DNA of 64,000 nucleotides from Aureibacillus halotolerans (GTDB lineage Bacteria > Bacillota > Bacilli > Bacillales > DSM-28697), in assembly GCF_004363045.1 (NCBI RefSeq), contig NZ_SNYJ01000009.1, positions 1-64,000 on the forward strand, written 5' to 3'. The stretch's first letter is position 1, and the number at the start of each line of letters is the position of its first letter. The notes under the pieces are model-generated. The model was not told the DNA's origin, did not search any database, and saw only the letters and a list, made by a program, of their open reading frames with translations. The position numbers and the translations under genes were made by a program. Below are positions 18,379-27,539 of the stretch, piece after piece.

Positions 18379-20226
18379 TCAACGACTCATCTCTAACGTA
18401 TTCTTACTATTCGCCAATCCCAACAAAATCTCTCGCAACCTTCCATACTCCAGCTCGTTCACATCACTGACCACCGTTTCCACCTGATCGAATTCAAACG
18501 GCACGGTTCTGCCGACAAAAATCTTCGGGAACACTGGGTTTGGATCTATTTCTGCTTCGTTCAGCAGTTCTTCAAACATTTTTTCGCCGGGGCGAATGCC
18601 AGTGTATGTTAGGCCGACCTCTTCGACCGAAAATCCGGAAAGGCGAATGAGGTTTTTGGCTAGGTCGACGATTTTGACGGATTCGCCCATATCGAGGACG
18701 AAAATTTCGCCGCCATCTGCTAAGGCGCCGGCTTGTAACACCAATCGGGACGCTTCAGGAATGGTCATGAAATAGCGCGTCATGTCCGGATGGGTGACGG
18801 TTACTGGGCCGCCGGCTTCGATTTGCTTTTTAAACAGCGGAATCACGCTGCCCCGGCTTCCGAGGACGTTCCCGAAACGGACAGCGACAAATTTGGTTGG
18901 GCTTTTTTGGTTCATCGTTTGCACAACCATTTCTGCCAATCGTTTTGTCGCCCCCATGACGTTGGTAGGGTTGACAGCTTTATCCGATGACACGAGCACA
19001 AATGTCTTCACGCCTGACATTCCTGCGGCTTCCGCAACATTCCTTGTGCCGAGCACATTGTTTTTGACAGCTTCTCTTGGGTTCTCTTCCATCAAGGGAA
19101 CATGTTTGTGTGCAGCGGCATGGTAGACGTAAGCCGGCTGATGCGTAAACATCACGTCCATCATCCGCTCCTTGTCCTGAATATCTGCGATCACCGTGAC
19201 CAGCTCTGTGGGGACAGCCAGTGCGCCAAGTTCCATATGGATCGCATAAATGCTGTTCTCCCCGTGTCCCAACAACACAAGTTTTGCCGGATTAAACGGA
19301 AGCAGCTGGCGGCAGATTTCCGAACCAATCGAACCTCCTGCTCCGGTAACGAGGATGGTCTCACCCTGAATCTCACGTGAAATCGACGTAATATCGAGCT
19401 CAACAGGCTCTCTTCCCAACAGGTCCTCAATCGACACATCGCGAATCTGTTTGACAGAAATGTTCCCAAGGGCAATGTCTTCAATCATCGGCAAGGTTTG
19501 CACGTTTTTCACACATGCTTGCGCCAATGTAATGATGTCCTTGATCCGCTCTCTGGACGCTGATGGCATGGCGATGACGACATGGGTGACATGGTATTTC
19601 TCTACAAAATGCGTTAAGTGTCTGATTTCGCCAAACACAGGATAGCCGGAAATAGTTAATGTATGAAGGCGTTCATTATCATCCACAAAGCCGACAAGCT
19701 CAGTTCGCCAGTCCGCACTTTTTTTGATTTGCCGTGCAAGCATTTGTCCGGAGGAGCCTGCCCCGATAATGATCGTTTTTGTTTTTGTCTTTTCATCGTT
19801 TGCTTTCTCTTTTTTGGATGTCGCCCTTGTTTTGAAGCTGTTGGTTTTATAGTACCGCCACATAAAGCGAACTCCGCCCAAAAGAAGAATGTGCAGCATC
19901 CACGTAATGATCAGCGCCCGTTGATAAATCTCTCCAAAAAAGATTCCTTGAACAATGGCCGTCGTACCAATCGACAGACTGACGACTTTAATTAACCCTA
20001 ATAATTCTTCCAAGCTTGCGTATTGCCAAACTTTCTTGTACATCTTATAAATCCACGAAAATAAATGATGCGTGAACAATAAAGCCGTTGCAGAGACGAG
20101 CATCATGAAATCAAATGCCGTGACATAAGGATTGAGAAAAAAGTGCGACATGTAAATGGAGAAAGAGACAATTAAGGAGTCAAAGAATATGAGTACGAGT
20201 AGTCGTTTTTGTATCGTTTTGCTCAT
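18379..20226 (-). CDS. CapD/EpsC-type membrane UDP-sugar 4,6-dehydratase (locus 1)
   Basis: Protein of 615 residues with four N-terminal membrane segments (1-115), a first Rossmann domain (IIGAGSSGQMLARQI, about 150) and a second catalytic domain (VTGAGGSIGSEICRQ, about 290). The catalytic region reads SSDKAVNPTNVMGATK: the usual YxxxK Tyr is replaced by Met with the SDK upstream, normal for long dehydratases such as PglF and EpsC. Expected reaction: UDP-GlcNAc to the 4-keto-6-deoxy sugar. AAGGAGGGATTGG precedes the ATG. It is markedly richer in GC than the genes downstream of it. Confidence 0.93.
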   Translation of the reverse strand: MSKTIQKRLLVLIFFDSLIVSFSIYMSHFFLNPYVTAFDFMMLVSATALLFTHHLFSWIYKMYKKVWQYASLEELLGLIKVVSLSIGTTAIVQGIFFGEIYQRALIITWMLHILLLGGVRFMWRYYKTNSFKTRATSKKEKANDEKTKTKTIIIGAGSSGQMLARQIKKSADWRTELVGFVDDNERLHTLTISGYPVFGEIRHLTHFVEKYHVTHVVIAMPSASRERIKDIITLAQACVKNVQTLPMIEDIALGNISVKQIRDVSIEDLLGREPVELDITSISREIQGETILVTGAGGSIGSEICRQLLPFNPAKLVLLGHGENSIYAIHMELGALAVPTELVTVIADIQDKERMMDVMFTHQPAYVYHAAAHKHVPLMEENPREAVKNNVLGTRNVAEAAGMSGVKTFVLVSSDKAVNPTNVMGATKRLAEMVVQTMNQKSPTKFVAVRFGNVLGSRGSVIPLFKKQIEAGGPVTVTHPDMTRYFMTIPEASRLVLQAGALADGGEIFVLDMGESVKIVDLAKNLIRLSGFSVEEVGLTYTGIRPGEKMFEELLNEAEIDPNPVFPKIFVGRTVPFEFDQVETVVSDVNELEYGRLREILLGLANSKNTLEMSR

Positions 20227-20259
20227 CCAATCCCTCCTTCCTTGTGAATAGCCACTGCA

Positions 20260-21165
20260 CTAAGACGGATACAAAACCTTCTTCGCTTCGGCATCGCTCA
20301 CTAATGAGCGCATATACGCCGCAACTTCTTCCCGCAACTCCTCATCCTGCAAAGCAAACGCAAGCGTCGTCTTCACAAAGCCGAGCTTTTCGCCCACGTC
20401 ATACCGCGTGCCTTCAAAATTATAAGCAAACACGCGCTGGATGTAGTTCAGATCCTGAATGGCATCCGTAAGTTGGATTTCTCCACCTGTGCCAACCTGT
20501 TGTTTGTTCAAATAGAGAAAGATTTCTGGTGTGAGAACATAACGTCCCATAATGGCCATAGTGGAAGGTGCCGTGCCTGGTTCTGGTTTTTCAACTAGAC
20601 TTTTCACTTCTGCCCGACGTTCAGTCATCGTGTCCACTACAGGGTCAATAATGCCGTAGCGATGTGTTTCGTTTTCGTTCACGTTTTGCACGCCAATGAC
20701 GGACGAAAGCGTTTGTTCATGCTGTTGGATGAGTTGTTTCAAACATGGGGTTTCGCTCTGGACAATGTCATCTCCAAGCAGCACAGCAAAAGGCTCGTCG
20801 CCGATAAAGTTGCGTGCACACCAGATCGCATGCCCGAGACCTTTTGGTTCTTTCTGTCGTATGTAATGAATATTGGCTAAATTGGTGGAATGCTGCACCC
20901 GTTGCAGCAATTCATGTTTGCCTTTATTAGCGAGATTCAATTCAAGCTCAGGCGCCATATCAAAATGGTCTTCGATGGCACGCTTGCCTTTGCCTGTGAC
21001 AATAATGATGTCTTCAATGCCTGATGCGATCGCTTCTTCGACGATGTACTGAATTGTCGGTGTGTCAACGATTGGAAGCATTTCTTTTGGCATTGCTTTT
21101 GTCGCTGGCAAAAACCGCGTCCCTAATCCGGCGGCTGGAATGATTGCTTTTCGTACTCGTTTCAT
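20260..21165 (-). CDS. galU: UTP-glucose-1-phosphate uridylyltransferase (locus 1)
   Basis: About 301 residues from ATG at 21165, with GAGGGAGGAAACG upstream; the longer frame to 21249 has no ribosome site. Motifs: [26 protein letters not shown] (nucleotidyltransferase signature, shown as one family motif in two halves), [25 protein letters not shown]. It makes UDP-glucose for the ugd of this locus. It is the first enzyme gene after the EAR element. The leader has a 12-bp palindrome, CGAAACGTTTCG, at 21278-21289. Confidence 0.93.
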   Translation of the reverse strand: MKRVRKAIIPAAGLGTRFLPATKAMPKEMLPIVDTPTIQYIVEEAIASGIEDIIIVTGKGKRAIEDHFDMAPELELNLANKGKHELLQRVQHSTNLANIHYIRQKEPKGLGHAIWCARNFIGDEPFAVLLGDDIVQSETPCLKQLIQQHEQTLSSVIGVQNVNENETHRYGIIDPVVDTMTERRAEVKSLVEKPEPGTAPSTMAIMGRYVLTPEIFLYLNKQQVGTGGEIQLTDAIQDLNYIQRVFAYNFEGTRYDVGEKLGFVKTTLAFALQDEELREEVAAYMRSLVSDAEAKKVLYPS

Positions 21166-21319
21166 CGTTTCCTCCCTCGTTTCAACAATAAAACACCCAG
21201 CCCAAAAGTCCTTACCTCTAAGACACTTCTCAGCTAGATGTTCTATCAATTTTTCATGACTTTGACACTATATCAAACGAAACGTTTCGAAATTTCAGTT
21301 CATAGAAACGGGATTTCTC

Positions 21320-21442
21320 CCTAGGGCATTCAACCCTACCTCACACCATACTTTTGACAACGAGCGCGTCTAAGGGCAGCTTCTTGGAAGTTGTCCCACA
21401 GCATAGCCGAGTGCCTCCGTGGATAACGGCGAGGAGACATGT
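21320..21442 (-). ncRNA. EAR (epsC) RNA antitermination element, copy 1
   Basis: Minus-strand leader between ywqE and galU. It shares ordered blocks with the element at 54912-55032: GGCACTCG, ATGCTGTGGGA, CTTAGACGC, TGGTGTGAGGT and GGGTT.AATGCCCTA at the 3' end. The EAR RNA of Bacillales lies between the kinase and dehydratase genes of the eps operon and promotes processive antitermination. Location, length (about 120 nt) and duplication at equal positions support the call; no covariance search was possible. Confidence 0.78.
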
Positions 21443-21559
21443 CCGTTACGAACTAGTCGCAAGGTTGGCGTTCATTAGAACTAGTTTACTTCCAAAAGAA
21501 AGGGCGCGTTCTCCGTCATGGAGGGTTGACGCGTCCTTGCCGTTACTAGCGCCTGTCTG

Positions 21560-22327
21560 CTAGAACAGCCCGAGAATTTTCTTGCGTTTGATTCTGGATG
21601 GCATTTCGACATGCAGCATACGGCCGTCGACGGTGAGCTCGGCGTTTTCCTTGAGCATCATGACCATGTCGAGGCCAAATTCATCGTCAAGCACATCGTA
21701 ACTCTCTGCCAAGTGGAATCCGCGCGTGCTTGTATTGTGCGCATCACTGGCAACGAGATGAGCAAGACCATGCTCCAGCAGTTGAAAGCTAAACATTTTT
21801 ATTTTTTTGCCGAAATGACCTGTGAGGGATCCTGCAGTGACTTGCGCAATGCAGCCTTTTTTAACCAGCCGGTAAAGCTTGTCCGGCTGTTCAATGATTG
21901 CCTTGTTGCGTTCGGGGTGTACGATGACTGGCTTCAGTCCTTTGAGCATTAAATCGTATAGAACGCGTTCGCTGTAAGCGGGCACGTCACCGGACGGAAA
22001 TTCGACGAATACGTATTTGTTTGTATCGTTTAATGTGATCAGCTCGCCTTGCTCATACGCCTCGACAATGTCTCCGAAGATGCGCGTTTCCTGACCAGGT
22101 AAGATTGTGAGTGGCAGTCGTTCATCGACGAGTGCCTGATTCAATAAATTCACGCGTTCGATAATTTTTTCACGATCATTATCATAACTCCCATTGGCGT
22201 GATGGGGCGTGGCCACAATGGCTGTAATGTTCTCTTGAACGGCAGCTTTCGCCATTGCGATGCTGTCGTCCAACGTTTGTGCGCCATCATCAACGCCGGG
22301 CAAGATATGGCAGTGAAGGTCGATCAC
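21560..22327 (-). CDS. YwqE/CpsB-type tyrosine-protein phosphatase (PHP fold)
   Basis: About 255 residues from GTG at 22327, 9 nt after AAGGAGA; a longer in-frame start is less likely because it includes this site. The PHP metal motifs are present: VIDLHCHILPGVDDG at the start, TPHHANGSY, VHPERN and ASDAHN. It removes phosphate from tyrosine kinases and their substrates in EPS control. It is the only such phosphatase in the window, although two kinases are present. Confidence 0.9.
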   Translation of the reverse strand: MIDLHCHILPGVDDGAQTLDDSIAMAKAAVQENITAIVATPHHANGSYDNDREKIIERVNLLNQALVDERLPLTILPGQETRIFGDIVEAYEQGELITLNDTNKYVFVEFPSGDVPAYSERVLYDLMLKGLKPVIVHPERNKAIIEQPDKLYRLVKKGCIAQVTAGSLTGHFGKKIKMFSFQLLEHGLAHLVASDAHNTSTRGFHLAESYDVLDDEFGLDMVMMLKENAELTVDGRMLHVEMPSRIKRKKILGLF

Positions 22328-22428
22328 AGCCCATCTCTCCTTTTTGGATAGGACCAAATGCCTATACAATTGATCCTACCATAGTATACTTCCAATGAAA
22401 ATGCTTTCTTTGTAAATATTAGATACTT

Positions 22429-23130
22429 TTAGTTGCGTCCATAGTAGTAATAATAGTTGCTTTGCTTGACTGGTTTTTGATTCAGCACAACGCCTAGCAG
22501 CTTGGCTCGTGCGTTTTCGAGGAGCTCTTTTGCCTTTTTTGCGGCTTCCACTTCCGTTTTCCCGCTCGCTGTGACGAGAACCACCCCGTCACATTGATTC
22601 GCCAGCACTTGTGCATCGGTGACCGCGAGAACGGGCGGTGTGTCAAAAATGACGATGTCGTACGTTTTGCGAAGGTCGCTCATTAGAATGTGCATTGCCT
22701 GACTGCCAAGCAGCTCGGCAGGGTTCGGCGGCACGGGACCACTTGGCAGAATGTCGAGTGAGTCGATCTCGCTTTTGACGTAGGCTTGCTCGACCGTGCT
22801 TTGTTTCGTGAGCACGCTCGTGAGACCGAAGCTGTTTTCTAAATGGAACGTATAATGCACCGTCGGCTTTCTTAAGTCGCCATCGATGAGCAGAACGCGC
22901 TTGCCTTGCTGAGCAAAAACGACTGCCATATTGGCCGCGGTCGTTGATTTGCCTTCTTCTGGTCCTGATGACGTCACCATGATCGTCTGCACATTCGCAT
23001 CCACAGCGGAAAACTCAATATTCGTACGAATCGTTCGATACTGCTCTGACACGGGCGATTTCGGATTGCGAAACGTGATTAAGCTGCGCTGCTTAATCGC
23101 TTGGATGGACTTATTGAGCTTTCTGCTCAT
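22429..23130 (-). CDS. CpsD/YwqD-type bacterial tyrosine kinase (locus 1)
   Basis: Protein of 233 residues. Walker A (SSGPEEGKSTTAANMA), Walker A' (VLLIDGDLRKPT) and Walker B (IVIFDTPPVL) are intact. The C-terminal autophosphorylation cluster is strong: NYYYYYGRN with five consecutive tyrosines. It acts with the membrane adaptor encoded just upstream, whose gene it overlaps by 20 nt (GGAAGGAGCGACAGCATT before ATG). Known role: phosphorylation controls polymerisation and activates UDP-glucose dehydrogenases such as Ugd here. Confidence 0.92.
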   Translation of the reverse strand: MSRKLNKSIQAIKQRSLITFRNPKSPVSEQYRTIRTNIEFSAVDANVQTIMVTSSGPEEGKSTTAANMAVVFAQQGKRVLLIDGDLRKPTVHYTFHLENSFGLTSVLTKQSTVEQAYVKSEIDSLDILPSGPVPPNPAELLGSQAMHILMSDLRKTYDIVIFDTPPVLAVTDAQVLANQCDGVVLVTASGKTEVEAAKKAKELLENARAKLLGVVLNQKPVKQSNYYYYYGRN

Positions 23131-23866
23131 AATGCTGTCGCTCCTTCCGTGTCAATCGTCCAGTAGTGGCTGGGGTAGCAGCGACTTCTTTTTCAAGGTC
23201 AATTTGCGTGACAGCACCGAGCACTGGCAGCTCGAGATGACGTTCGATGTCCTCTTCGGTTTTAAGCGTGTTATCGAAGTATTCCAACAGAAAGGCCAAG
23301 CCGACGCCTGCCATCAGACCGACCACAAAGGCAATCGCAACGTTGAGTGCGATGCGTGGGCTGACGGGATCATTTTCTACTTGCGCTTCTGAAAGAATGG
23401 ACACATTTTCCACGTTCGTACCGAATAACTGAGGAACCGTCTCTTGAAAGACGACAGCCGTCGTGTTCGCGATCGCTGCGGCCAAGACTGGATCCGCATC
23501 TTCAACAGAAATGCCGACAACCTGTGAATTTTCCTGTGAGTTGACGGTGATCTTTGTTGATAGCTCATCTGGTGTTAGTCCGGCGCCTACTTGTTCGGCA
23601 ACTGGCTCAACAATCGTATTACTCTGAATAATGACTTTGTATGTATTGATAAGTTCAAGGCTCGTCCGAATGCTGTTCGGATCGTATTGCGTTGTTTCAC
23701 TCTGCTGATTGACAAGAATTTGCGCGGTTGACTGATACATTGGCGTTAAAACAAACAAACTGATGACGGCACTGATGCCTGTGGCTGCGAGTGTGATGGC
23801 CACGATAAGCCAAAGGCGCTTTTTCAACGTGTCCAGCAAATCCCGCAACGAAATCGTTTCCTCCAT
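23111..23866 (-). CDS. YveK/CapA-type Wzz adaptor (chain-length regulator, locus 1)
   Basis: About 251 residues from ATG at 23866 (TACGGAGGGTATT upstream; an 18-nt longer frame is less likely). Wzz domain with an N-terminal membrane helix (LWLIVAITLAATGISAVISL), an outside domain, a Pro-rich NDPVSPRIALN before the second helix (VAIAFVVGLMAGVGLAFLLEY) and a cytoplasmic tail that activates the separate kinase. First gene of EPS locus 1, behind an extended -10 promoter. Confidence 0.9.
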   Translation of the reverse strand: MEETISLRDLLDTLKKRLWLIVAITLAATGISAVISLFVLTPMYQSTAQILVNQQSETTQYDPNSIRTSLELINTYKVIIQSNTIVEPVAEQVGAGLTPDELSTKITVNSQENSQVVGISVEDADPVLAAAIANTTAVVFQETVPQLFGTNVENVSILSEAQVENDPVSPRIALNVAIAFVVGLMAGVGLAFLLEYFDNTLKTEEDIERHLELPVLGAVTQIDLEKEVAATPATTGRLTRKERQHYEQKAQ

Positions 23867-23913
23867 AATACCCTCCGTATACACTGTCGCATTTTGGTGT
23901 TTAGCTACAGAGT

Positions 23914-23922
23914 ATTATAGCA
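23914..23922 (-). promoter_or_regulatory. Extended -10 promoter of EPS locus 1
   Basis: The minus strand reads TGCTATAAT, a perfect TGn extension plus consensus TATAAT, about 48 nt before the wzz ATG. The -35 region is poor, as is usual for extended -10 promoters. The predicted untranslated leader is about 40 nt. Confidence 0.55.
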
Positions 23923-24340
23923 CATTTTCCCAACGATTCTTCCGATTTCCATAAAAACCAATGCAATTTTTCGGGACGAAAGTCATGTGTTGTCGATTAA
24001 CTCCTCTTATTGTAGACCACAATGTCCGTTTTGTTTTTTAACTTTATGTCAATTTTTGTTGTTCTTTACGCCTTCTTATGTAATCGCTTTCTTTTAAAGC
24101 AATAAAGGAAATCCATGTTTTTCCGCAGATTGCACCGTTCTGTTTCAAGAACATCAAGTTAAGTATTCTTTAAGTCTGTCGCGATCGTTCGACATTTCTC
24201 GACTGAATTTCTGTGTGGAAGTGTTAACTATTCTTCTTTAGTGAGAATACACCTATGGTTTATAACTCAACTTTCGCTCCTTTCATTTAGCAAAGGCAGA
24301 TACGTATTAGATATATCATTATTGTGATTACTTTTAATAC
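23923..24340. other. Intergenic region upstream of EPS locus 1, no gene seen
   Basis: AT-rich stretch of more than 400 bp between the locus 1 promoter and the orphan hairpins. No open frame with a ribosome site was found on either strand. A minus-strand TTGACA at about 24050 has no matching -10. Length and base composition fit an upstream control region for the EPS promoter, but no specific operator could be identified. Confidence 0.5.
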
Positions 24341-24405
24341 AAGCTGCCATACGCAGCTTTCACCCTAAAGGGCACATAAAAAGAGCCTTTTTGAGGGGCT
24401 CTTTT
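24341..24405 (+). terminator. Two hairpins ending in an orphan terminator
   Basis: A hairpin AAGCTGC-CATAC-GCAGCTT (24343-24361 region) is followed by AAAAGAGCC / GGGCTCTTTT with a T-rich tail at 24378-24405. No annotated plus-strand gene ends here and it lies between divergent units. It may end a small RNA or be bidirectional protection against readthrough. Confidence 0.6.
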
Positions 24406-24539
24406 CTCATACACCGATATATTTTCTCTCTATTCTAATCATTCAAAACCTATGATAGACTAGCTAAAGCAGGTGCCATATGGCTTTGGGCTGGCTCACC
24501 CCTCTTTTCGGATATTTCCGAAGAAAGGAGGTGAAGTTC

Positions 24540-24707
24540 ATGGAATTTCTTATTCTTTTCCTTTTAATTGAAGTCGCAAGAGCGATGATTCGGGAAGCAT
24601 GTTCCTTTCTCATTCAATGGCTCAAGCGTTCATTCATGAAAAAAAGGCATAAGAAAAACCGCTCTCAACGCCGTAGCAAGCAAAAGGGCGGTTCCAAAAA
24701 CAGATAA
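24540..24707 (+). CDS. Small membrane-associated basic protein (55 residues), unrecognised
   Basis: ATG at 24540 follows a very strong AAAGGAGGTGAAGTTC. One hydrophobic segment (MEFLILFLLIEVARAMI) is followed by a long basic tail with many K and R residues. A hairpin TTCGG-ATATTT-CCGAA lies just upstream of the ribosome site. A terminator follows at 24752-24779, so it is a single-gene unit. Size, hydrophobic head and basic tail recall type I toxins or small membrane regulators, but no family was recognised and no antisense RNA promoter was identified. Confidence 0.55.
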   Translation: MEFLILFLLIEVARAMIREACSFLIQWLKRSFMKKRHKKNRSQRRSKQKGGSKNR

Positions 24708-24751
24708 ACAATTGAGTGAGCCGACTGTATAAGGCTAGCATCTGCTTTTTT

Positions 24752-24779
24752 GGACGATGTTAACGCATCGTCCTTTTTT
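24752..24779 (+). terminator. Terminator after the small membrane protein
   Basis: GGACGATG-TTAACG-CATCGTCC followed by six T residues. Stem of eight pairs, directly 45 nt after the stop codon at 24707. The rest of 24780-25068 shows no gene. Confidence 0.78.
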
Positions 24780-25068
24780 CAATATACCCAGAATCACAGC
24801 AAAGCATGCATGTTCATTTTTTTGCTTTTCTCTGCTTTAAACCTACCATAGATGCTGTAACTTCGTAAAGGGATAATTTTCTTCCTCCACTCACTATTGG
24901 GCTTCTCGAATCACAGGCTTGGAGTCTGATTTCGATAAATCCCTCTTTACTTTCCCCCTCACATTTACAAAAAAGTCCCAAACACGAGGATTTCAGACAA
25001 GATTCCTTTCTTTCCGCTCGCTTTTTGATTAGAATAAAGAGAGAGATATGTGAGAGCGAGGGACGCCT

Positions 25069-26220
25069 GTGATGCCAGCCAATTGGAGCGAACGTTTTAA
25101 AAAATTTTTCCTTAACAATCGATTTGTCCTGTTTTTGTTCATCCTGCTTCTCCTCGGCCTAAATGTCATGGTTCTCATGCACATTTCATTTATATTTGAG
25201 CCGTTTGTCGTACTCCTGAAAACCATCATCCTGCCAATTATTTTAGCAGGTATCGCCTTTTATTTACTAAATCCCGTCGTCGACTTGATGGAGCGCTACC
25301 GCATACGTCGAATTTATTCGATTTGCGCACTGTTTCTGTTCATCGCTGGGCTCATTACACTTTTGATTGTCGCCGTGCTGCCGCTCATTCAAGAACAGGT
25401 GATGGACATTGCTCAGAAATTCCCGAGCTACGTCAATCAACTTAGTCAGGAGCTTACGGGGTTATGGTACAGTCCGATCTTTCTCGACGTGAAGGAGACG
25501 CTCAACATTGACCTGCAAAGCATCGCGATGCGCTTTTCCAACTGGGCTACGGATTTTCTCGACAATGCAACACAACGTGTATTCAGCGTCGTCGGTGCCG
25601 TAACGGAAGTCGTACTGGCGATTATTACGCTTCCTTTCATCTTGTTTTACCTGTTGAAGGATGGCAAGAAATTGCCCGGCTACTTCGTTCATTTTCTGCC
25701 AGTTCGCTTGCGTGGAAAATCCCTTGAGGTGCTTGGCGACATCAACCATCAGATCAGCTCGTACATTCGCGGGCAAATCATTGTCAGCTTTTGCATTGGT
25801 GTGTTGCTTTACATCGGCTATTTAATCATCGGGCTCGATTATTCGTTAACACTTGCGGTCATGGCGGCCTTTACGAGCGTCGTTCCATATGTCGGTCCGG
25901 CCATAGCCATTACGCCGGCGCTCATTATCGCGCTTGTCACATCGCCAATCATGCTTCTAAAGATGATTGCCGTCTGGACGATTGTCCAGCTCATTGAAGG
26001 CAAGTTCATCTCCCCGCAAATTATGGGGAAAAACCTGCACGTCCATCCGATTACCATCATTTTTGTGATCCTGACCGCCGGCAACTTGTTCGGCATCGTC
26101 GGCATCCTTGTCGCCGTGCCTGGCTACGCCGTGCTCAAAGTCATTTGCACCTACGCCTTCCAGTGGATCAAAGAACGCTCCAAATTGTATGAAGAAAGCA
26201 GCCAGATTCGGAAGAAATAG
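25069..26220 (+). CDS. AI-2E family transporter (PerM/YtvI type permease)
   Basis: Protein of 383 residues, start GTG 25069 or the adjacent ATG 25072. About eight membrane segments with the family pattern: an N-terminal pair, a long extracytoplasmic amphipathic region (about 100-170), [15 protein letters not shown], and the C-terminal block [28 protein letters not shown] and HPITIIF. Members export small molecules or Na+ in exchange for H+; substrate cannot be set from sequence. Single gene with its own terminator. Confidence 0.88.
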   Translation: MMPANWSERFKKFFLNNRFVLFLFILLLLGLNVMVLMHISFIFEPFVVLLKTIILPIILAGIAFYLLNPVVDLMERYRIRRIYSICALFLFIAGLITLLIVAVLPLIQEQVMDIAQKFPSYVNQLSQELTGLWYSPIFLDVKETLNIDLQSIAMRFSNWATDFLDNATQRVFSVVGAVTEVVLAIITLPFILFYLLKDGKKLPGYFVHFLPVRLRGKSLEVLGDINHQISSYIRGQIIVSFCIGVLLYIGYLIIGLDYSLTLAVMAAFTSVVPYVGPAIAITPALIIALVTSPIMLLKMIAVWTIVQLIEGKFISPQIMGKNLHVHPITIIFVILTAGNLFGIVGILVAVPGYAVLKVICTYAFQWIKERSKLYEESSQIRKK

Positions 26221-26229
26221 CAAAGGAAC

Positions 26230-26262
26230 CCCCTGACTTTTGTGGTCAGGGGGGTTTTTGTG
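26230..26262 (+). terminator. Terminator of the AI-2E transporter gene
   Basis: CCCCCTGAC-TTTTGTG-GTCAGGGGG followed by TTTTTG, about 10 nt after the stop codon. It lies between two convergent genes. Confidence 0.85.
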
Positions 26263-26322
26263 CAGAAGAGAAACGCTCGCTTTCTTCGTTGCTTTGTCTT
26301 GTTCTCCTTACCTGTTTATCCT

Positions 26323-27186
26323 TTAGTTTGCCATCAGCACTTGCTCCATTGTCTCACTAAACCCCATTTCCTCAAGAATGTTGAGCTGCTGCGGTTTCGA
26401 TGCCGGGATGTTAAAGACCGTGCGCTTGCAATCGAGCTCCGGCTGCCATAGTTCACGAAGAATGACTGAGAGGGCTGCCCTTTCATCAACACAGTCTGGA
26501 GCGGTTTCAAGACGGTACAAAATAATTCCTTTTACGCTCCCATCAACATCGTAAACTCTTCGGATAAGTCCGTAGCTGACAATTTTGTTGTCTTTGGTAG
26601 CGAAGACGCATTCCCCGTTCTTTAAGCTTTGCAGTCCTGCCTGCCAAACATCACAAACGTGGTACCAAGGAATCGCTGTTGCTGCAGCTGCTGGGCTTCT
26701 ATAAATGTCGTATGTTTGCTTATCCGCTACTAGACCCATCGGATTGAGCCTCTTGCAAGACAACAGCTTTAATTGGTCAATAACGGAATAGCCTTGCCCC
26801 TCATAAAGGTGAATAGCGCTCTTGTTGCTGCTTATCGCTTCCAATGTGGCACGCTTCACGCCTTCCGCAATGTAAAGCGCTTGATTGTGTTGCATGAGAG
26901 CTTTACCAATTCCGCGCTTTCGGAATGCAGGCGCAACTGCAGTGCCCCCATTCCATGCCATCAAGCTTTCCCCGACGTGACGAAACCCGTTCATCACAAT
27001 CGCCGCTGGTGCCTCATCTACGTAACAAGCGAAAGATCGTGTCAAAGACAGCCCCTCATTAGCCACTCTGTCGATGAACCGATCCATCGGCATTGAGACG
27101 TCCACTGAATAATTCTCAAATGATAGATTCCACAAATCGGATGCCATTTTAATCGGTAGCTCGCTTAAAGGTTTATACGTTATCAT
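26323..27186 (-). CDS. GNAT-family acetyltransferase (two-domain)
   Basis: Protein of 287 residues. The N-terminal half has the acetyl-CoA motif GTAVAPAFRKRGIGKALM (about 82-99) followed by ATLEAISSNKSAIHLYEGQGY, typical GNAT. The second half (from about 165) is a degenerate second domain. AGGAAGGGAGCATAGG precedes the ATG. Substrate unknown. Convergent with the AI-2E gene. Confidence 0.82.
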   Translation of the reverse strand: MITYKPLSELPIKMASDLWNLSFENYSVDVSMPMDRFIDRVANEGLSLTRSFACYVDEAPAAIVMNGFRHVGESLMAWNGGTAVAPAFRKRGIGKALMQHNQALYIAEGVKRATLEAISSNKSAIHLYEGQGYSVIDQLKLLSCKRLNPMGLVADKQTYDIYRSPAAAATAIPWYHVCDVWQAGLQSLKNGECVFATKDNKIVSYGLIRRVYDVDGSVKGIILYRLETAPDCVDERAALSVILRELWQPELDCKRTVFNIPASKPQQLNILEEMGFSETMEQVLMAN

Positions 27187-27223
27187 CCTATGCTCCCTTC
27201 CTATAAAAACATTTTATTTTCAT

Positions 27224-27514
27224 TTAATTTATAAAAGCGATCGCTGAAAAAACGATCATGACGACGGTGTGACTGAGCACTAGATAGATCGTTGCGGATT
27301 TGTATAGGGAGCCTATCGCCGTCGCGTAGCCTACGATTGTGAACATCATCGGGATAAACTCTTTTATTTCGGTAGTTGCCAGTGCGGAAGGGAGACTTTG
27401 TGTGAAGTACATAATGACGTACACAATATGAAGAAGGAGAATACACACTGACAGAATGGCGAAAGGTTTTCTCGGCTCTGGAATTTTAGTCATCCCATGT
27501 TGATTGTTCGGCAT
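27224..27514 (-). CDS. Small integral membrane protein, unrecognised (tandem paralogue A)
   Basis: About 96 residues from ATG at 27514, with AAAGGGGAAATTCGA upstream. Predicted three to four membrane helices covering most of the protein after a short polar start (KIPEPRKP). It aligns loosely with the next gene upstream: KP...LLL..IV....Y..Q.LP..LA, then F and late VF...FI. Function unknown. It starts 26 nt after the stop of that gene, so the two are a pair. Confidence 0.6.
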   Translation of the reverse strand: MPNNQHGMTKIPEPRKPFAILSVCILLLHIVYVIMYFTQSLPSALATTEIKEFIPMMFTIVGYATAIGSLYKSATIYLVLSHTVVMIVFSAIAFIN

Positions 27515-27539
27515 TCGAATTTCCCCTTTCAATTGTGTC

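Noticed and set aside
18782-19645. Several plus-strand frames opposite CapD, and similar frames opposite GalU, Ugd and glycosyltransferases
   Set aside because: Typical shadows of GC-balanced genes; they lack ribosome sites and family motifs.
21278-21289. CGAAACGTTTCG palindrome as an operator before galU
   Set aside because: A 12-bp AT/CG palindrome alone in a leader is weak evidence; no promoter element of good quality is next to it.
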